A stretch of DNA of 64,000 nt, taken from Morinoia aosen. Taxonomy: Eukaryota > Arthropoda > Malacostraca > Amphipoda > Talitridae. How positions within the stretch are numbered: the first letter of the stretch is position 1; every line of letters starts with the position of its first letter. Shown here one piece after another: positions 59,011 through 64,000 of this stretch. Location of the stretch: positions 84,685,130 through 84,749,129 of the forward strand of contig CM059567.1 of NCBI GenBank assembly GCA_030386875.1, written 5' to 3'. Position numbers and translations under genes: made by a program. A model generated the notes under the pieces. It was not told the DNA's origin. It saw only the letters and a list, made by a program, of their open reading frames with translations, and ran no database searches.

Positions 59011-62000
59011 TGGCCCTGGGCTCATTTGATGAGGACATATTGTTAGCTATTTAGCAGCGGATGATCCAAGGTGATTTTATGGGAGAATAGGGGTCAATGG
59101 GGGTCCATATTGCCCCCTACAATGGGGACCCCTACTGCACACGCCACGGTCTAGTAACCTAAATCCTAATATTTAAATTGGACACTTTTAGTGAGGGAAT
59201 ACTGAACGGGGACTAATTTTCTATCTATATAATAATGATACATCTCTAGGGGATAGGCTAATTATGAGATAGGTTTAGGTATACGTTATGTTTGGGTTGC
59301 TTCTGGAACACATTGGTGTTTGGGGCTAACATCTATCGTGCCCATTTTATTTCCTTCATTTTTCACGCCGTCTCCGCTGTCTCTTCTTTATCGTGTCTGT
59401 TTTTCCCTATAAGAAAGATACAATTATTAAATCAATAGAAATTTGCATTCCCAAGGATAACATATGCAAGGTATCGAGGTCAGAGTTTGGTAAGCTTCCA
59501 TTTTCTTTAAATTAGATGTATTTTTTTTTGTTATGACTTGCTTTATTCGGTTCGCTGACGTAATGTTTCTTAGCACCACTAAAGTTCTTCTTCCACTTTT
59601 ATCTTGTTTCTTAACTTCTCCTTTTCTATGCAGAGGAGATCCTGTGCTGGAACACAGCTTTCGCATAGATTCTGCGTTTACTTAACTCCATAATAAATGG
59701 GGCATTCATCCTTCCTCGCTTTGAATATCTTTGTTGTGGCAAGGAAGGCTGTTACTGACTTATAATTAATTATTTATTAATTTAAATTATTAATTAATAA
59801 GGTGTCTTCTTCTTTCTTCCTAACCTACTGCTTCTACTGGCATCTTGTGCAAGGTACGACCTTATGCACAAAGTCATCGTTTCCCACTGCCCATACTGAT
59901 TGGTCCTTACTCTTTGCTCTTGAAATCGCCTTCACAGTGGCTAGGAAGTCTTAAGCCATCTAATATATTGAAAATTATAATAATATATGTAATACATAAA
60001 CACAAAAAGGAATAAACCTAAGTTCTTCTCATCAAATTGATTCGCGCATGGAAATTCAATTGAAATATGAATTTTTATAAAAAAATCTGACAAAGCCAAC
60101 TACTTAGAAGTACATATCGTTCAAAACAGAGTGCGGATTTAGTTAGAAACATGACAATACAGACTTCTAACTGAATTTTCGTGCGCCAATTTCGCTGAGA
60201 GAGTCTCTGAAGTAACGCGGTATATTCGATCGGACGCTCATCAAAGCCCAGGCTCACAAGTCACTTCTGCTTCCTGGAAGTCCGCAATTGATTCTCAATT
60301 AATTTGAACTTTGAGAAGAGCGCTCGCCCCTGCAGTTTGATGTCATCAAAGAAATATGCATCGGTTGAACTATCTCAATGTTTGGAAAAGTATCCATGCA
60401 CACCCTGGTCTATGGTTAGACTTCGTAGAAAGGGCTTAATGCTTATGGCACATCGTTTGTGAAGACATTCACAAATGCTACAAAATGACGCAGTTCATCA
60501 GTAAACGTAATTTCTGCGTCATCTGGGTGAGACTTAACGAATTACTCAGCAGTGGCCTGAAGCTAGTATAAATACAAATCTTGTAGGAGCCTAAAGCATA
60601 TAATTTAACTTTGTAAAAACTCCGGGTTACTTTAGATGCGTGAAAGGGATAATCCGAAAATGCATTAGTTTATGCAGACGATTTCTGTAACATTATAAAA
60701 ACATTAAAAATTGGGCACTTAGAACAAAATTAAAATGTAGAATAAAATTGGTTCAATTAAATACTGAATTTGAAACAACAATATTTGAACGCAAAAACAC
60801 ATTGACTCGTCAGTTAAAAATTACACACACTGTGAGGTAAAGCAAAAAAGTCGCAGGGCCAGCGAAAATAAAAAATCTTAACGAATCATTAGCCCTAATC
60901 GAGTATACTCTTCCGTGGAATAAAATTAATTGACGCAATTTATTAGAAAGCTTATTGACTTCGACATTTAAATTCAGAAACCTGCGTAACGCACACGCTT
61001 GAGGATAACAACAGCCATGATATCTGTGTACGTACGTGCATGCAGATGTATATAGAACCAAAGAAGCGATAAACTGATCAATTACAGGAAAGAAAGTTTC
61101 TTTCAGTTGTCATATACCTTTCTACATAACGGCACGTCGAAGACGACAGTTGCATCAACGAACAAGAGCCATATACTCCGTGCCCTAAAGACCGTTGCAA
61201 CTCAGCATAAAAAGCACCAGAAAGCCAGGTCAGCAAAAAGGGGACGACGCCTCTTCAACGGCTACCTTCGTGACCGTTGATCGCTGTCTAACGTTATTGC
61301 ATAAGCGGCGGTAACTGCTCCTATTTAAGAGTGTGCTTAGAGTCAGGGGTATTCATTCCCGAGCGTGTCATCATCGTAGAAGGACCTCGTATACGCCGCC
61401 CTTGCTTGAATCTTTGAAATAGAACTCAGCCCGGCGTACTGAGTGTTATTATTGTATAATTATCATTTGTGGTTTCATATTTAGAACGACTGATTAAATA
61501 AATAACGTAAACGAGGCTACTTCGAATACAACGACGTCAACACCTATTCTTCCTCCAAGTTGCGTAAGAATTGCATATTCCTTATCATTATCATTGTGTT
61601 TGCGGGCTTCAATCATTCCCCGTCATCTTGGTAATATCAACCTAAACCAGTAAATTTGTGTGGCCACGCATAACGAGTGTTTCAATACCTGCTATAGATG
61701 TGCTTTAATTTGAATGCCGTTCTCGAAAATTATACAGAGATTGAGAAAAGAAATTTATTCAATTAGAAGAATTGTCCTGAAAACATAAAATCAACTTATT
61801 CGATCAAAAGAAAAGTAAGAGATCGTTACACAGTATTTTTTCAGAGAAGCTGAGTTTCTCTACACTCGCATGACCATAACATAATGGTTTATCAAAACTA
61901 TTTACCTACCATAATCTACTCAGAGTGAGCTTCTTATCACTGCAATCGTTGTATCTTTATTTGTAGCAGTTTCTCAGGTATAGGTCATGTATCTTCACAA

Positions 62001-62131
62001 AGAGCTTAAATTCGAGGTATTTGTTTCATCTGTATAGAATAATAGTCCATCCATTACCCCAGAATGGAACATAAACATAGATTGATAAAAATATAAAGAT
62101 CATACATACTTTATAGTCAAGATTCAACACT
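59011..62131. other. About 3.1 kb of foreign DNA splitting the old LINE
   Basis: LINE similarity stops near 59,010 and resumes at 62,132, so this stretch probably arrived later. Inside are a piece like repeat R3 (about 59,560-59,760) and a GC-richer block at about 61,110-61,545. That block has a TATTTAAG box (61,322) and AAATAAA (61,495), the make-up of a solo LTR, but its ends and target duplication are not clear. No transposase or gene is recognised, and no terminal repeats were found at the boundaries. Confidence 0.5.
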
Positions 62132-62505
62132 CATTATAGCAATGATAAACTTCGAATTAAATGCCCATACACTTAATACATTCAAATACCCAGAAAATTT
62201 TTTCTCGCAGGTTTCTATCAGTTTTACCTGTGTAATTTTATGCGAAAGTTCTTTAAATGATGGAAGCGATAAAACGCTTAAAAAAGTAAGTATTTTATCG
62301 AAATGGCCTCCACAATCATTTAACTAAACCGAAATAAATTCATACTCCCGTCCAGTAAAAAACTCGATCTCAGTACAAATTATTGCTACTTTAGTGGAAT
62401 CATGGCTTGGAATTCGATACTTCCTAACACCCGTGAAAAAAAACTACTGCGAAGTATTTAAAAAGAGTTTTGGATGTGATTTCTCATCAACGTATTGATG
62501 AGTCC
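62132..62505 (+). pseudogene. Second, old copy of the LINE family (3' piece)
   Basis: Continues the copy at 57.5-59.0 kb: INFELNAHTLNTFK (younger copy NLEYNAHTNDSFKNL), SLNDGSDKTLKK (TNEGDNSLKQL), then NKFILPSSKKLDLS (RSKFTLPYYSKARS) and AWNSILPNTRE (TRNSIPAEIRE). About 35 residues between the two pieces are missing. Order and spacing match the younger ORF2, which supports a single split copy. Confidence 0.7.
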
Positions 62506-62902
62506 ATCTGTTAAAAAATGTCTTCTCTACATTCGATGGTTAAAAATGACAGGGCTATTGTTGTGATGTGATTCTAGTCTTAAACCTATAATTGAATGCT
62601 CAGTTCTCGCTTGCTTCATTACACAATTTGGTCAAATAAGTTGATTTCATTCTTCATTCTCTCATGATGAAATTGCTATTTGATCGGTCGTGTGAACGTT
62701 CAAGTTAAGTGTTATACGTAGAAGGAAATTGTAAACTTAGCATAAGAATTCCATAAAATGCCCTAGAAGTAATTGAACTTGATCGGCCCGCAATACTCGA
62801 GATCAGTTTGTCCTTTGTGATAGTTTTAAGTAATTATTCTACTGATACATTACGAGTGTAGATAAATTTTTCCAATTATTTCAATTGTTTTTCTGTTTCA
62901 GT
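62506..62902. other. Unidentified DNA
   Basis: No feature except the splice-acceptor-like tract at its right end (TTGTTTTTCTGTTTCAG, ending 62,902). Confidence 0.4.
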
Positions 62903-63130
62903 ATTAAGTTTTCGTACCACAAACTTACGCTAAAATTCAAGTTTCATTCTTGCGTTTGGGGAACGCAATTCATGGATTCGGTAACATCATTCTCCAAGAA
63001 ACATGAGTCAGTGGAGAAACTAATTATGTTCGTAATCCAGCGGGTCATATTTAATTGCGCCCATCTTCAAAAACACTCATTCGTTAAAAACCTCCAGTCC
63101 TATCTTCCTCAAGTTTTATTATTTGACAAA
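62903..63130 (+). CDS. Candidate internal exon 1, unknown host gene
   Basis: A strong acceptor (long T-rich tract and CAG, ending 62,902) is followed by an open frame of 76 codons. It contains FMDSVTSFSKKHESVEKL, IMFVIQRVIFNCAHLQKH and SFVKNLQSYLPQVLLFDK, amphipathic and helical in character as in helical-repeat proteins. A donor-like AAA/GTTAAGT follows at 63,131. The frame would otherwise end at TAA 63,139. The phase at this donor (0) fits the acceptor of the next candidate exon. No family is recognised. Confidence 0.4.
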
Positions 63131-63736
63131 GTTAAGTAATTAATTTCTACGTATATGGACTGTGAAATGTTGGCACACACTACAACGCTGTAGTTGTGAC
63201 ATCTTGTTCCGCGTCGTAGCATGCAACGATCGCTCATCGGCTGGAAATCATCAAATTATCGATGTTAAAATGGAAGTAAGTCCATATTTGATTACCTAAA
63301 TTTTTCGCTTTATTGAAATTTTGATGTTAATGATCTCTTCACGTCTCGGTAAGCCTTTCGATTATTTTCTCGATATCTTCCAAGCCATTCATTACTTCTT
63401 AATTGATAGGAGAACTCGTATTCATTCATTCTAGGTATTTTTTAGTTATCTCTCACGCTATAATAATATTTAAATTCCAGATTTATTCTGGAATTCTGTA
63501 GTTACGGAATTCTCACATTTGGATCATGTTCCACTCTGTTCCATTTTGATAAACAACCTTGTGCTGACGCTTCCATTGGCGTAGCTCCGAGATCCTACCA
63601 CCCTTGACAAATTCTGATTGCTTGCATCATGCATTTTTTATGTTCCTGAGACTCAACCATAGGTAGGGTAGCAGAGGAGACTGTTTATTAATTATATTTG
63701 CATTACGAAAATACTTTCCCTTTGAGAAACCTGTAG
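63131..63736 (+). other. Candidate intron between the two exon candidates
   Basis: Starts GTTAAGT, ends CCTGTAG, AT-rich with T-rich tracts before the end. No other feature is seen inside. Confidence 0.35.
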
Positions 63737-63837
63737 ACCGACGAGTGGAAACTAAAGTGGCTCCTTGCGGCGAAATCCAGTAGCATTTTGCAAGCGGCGC
63801 TCCAGCATTTGTATCAGCGTAGAGACATCATGGAGAG
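63737..63837 (+). CDS. Candidate internal exon 2, unknown host gene
   Basis: Lies between CCTGTAG and the donor GAGAG/GTACGG. The 101 bases, read in the phase left by exon 1, give 33 codons with no stop: TDEWKLKWLLAAKSSSIL then QAALQHLYQRRDIME. The composition (W, K, L, Q, R) is unlike the AT-rich chance frames around. Together the two candidates would encode part of a helical protein; its identity is unknown, and the rest of the gene would lie beyond the window or in exons not seen. Confidence 0.4.
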
Positions 63838-64000
63838 GTACGGCGGAGCGAATTTTTACAATAGCCTCATACTGATTTATTTATTTATAAAACAGTACAA
63901 AGTTGTGTAGTTAAATCAATCTTTTGTTTGAAATTTTCTAAACGCAGTATTTTCAATTTTTAAACAGACATGAATAAATTGCCATTAACTACTATATATT
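63838..64000. other. Possible intron start, end of window
   Basis: Begins with a donor-like GTACGG; nothing else is seen. Confidence 0.3.

Noticed and set aside
61107-61545. Solo-LTR-like block with TATTTAAG and AAATAAA
   Set aside because: Ends TGT/ACA can be chosen but flanking duplications do not match; kept only as a remark on the foreign insertion.

Overview
The window looks like nuclear DNA of an arthropod, most likely an insect with a large, AT-rich, transposon-rich genome. No prokaryotic operons, RNA operons or CRISPR arrays are present. Almost everything recognisable is a transposable element: Tc1/mariner elements (three groups), a hAT, an EnSpm/CACTA-like element, CR1/L2-type LINEs, Penelope-like (PLE) pieces and one old Ty3/gypsy fossil. 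This mix is typical of insect and other arthropod genomes. No clear host gene is seen. A few spliced-exon candidates (about 29.6, 54.5, 62.9 and 63.7 kb) could belong to a host gene with very long introns. All assignments come from reading the sequence; no database search was run.

Layout. 0-9.7 kb: mostly unidentified AT-rich DNA, with a Ty3/gypsy integrase fossil on the minus strand (about 4.06-5.79 kb) and two dispersed repeats whose partners lie near 57 kb. 9.7-14.2 kb: a broken mariner transposase (minus) directly abutting a 3.65-kb hAT element with terminal repeats and a decayed CGGBP1-like/DUF659 transposase. 14.2-19.3 kb: unidentified. 19.29-27.42 kb: an 8.1-kb element with matching terminal inverted repeats, GC-rich subterminal arrays of a GCGCAGT-like motif, a 33-bp-arm hairpin and one uninterrupted 729-codon transposase gene of the EnSpm/CACTA (Tnp2-like) kind. 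This is the most interesting object here. 27.4-33.8 kb: unidentified, with a GC-rich coding-like island and one exon candidate. 33.8-34.7 kb: Penelope-like reverse-transcriptase relic. 36.0-39.05 kb: a fairly complete LINE ORF2 with an internal deletion and two homopolymer frameshifts, followed by an interleaved inverted-repeat structure built from its 3' UTR.

40-43.6 kb: low-complexity and minisatellite DNA plus diverged repeats. 45.33-46.93 kb: a complete but dead Tc1-like element with TA target duplication. 47.28-47.65 kb: 3' end of another Penelope-like element with a possible hammerhead-like motif. 49.63-51.12 kb: a young-looking DD41D mariner with an intact 355-codon transposase and identical-looking 166-bp terminal repeats, inserted in an AT microsatellite. 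53.3-53.7 kb: Tc1 N-terminal relic. 57.5-62.5 kb: a second, older copy of the same LINE family, split by about 3.1 kb of foreign DNA. 62.9-63.84 kb: two phase-compatible exon candidates on the plus strand.

There is no shared pathway among these genes. The relations are those of parasites and target sites: nested insertions, relics that complement each other (the older LINE keeps the RT motifs the younger has lost), and repeat families scattered across the window.
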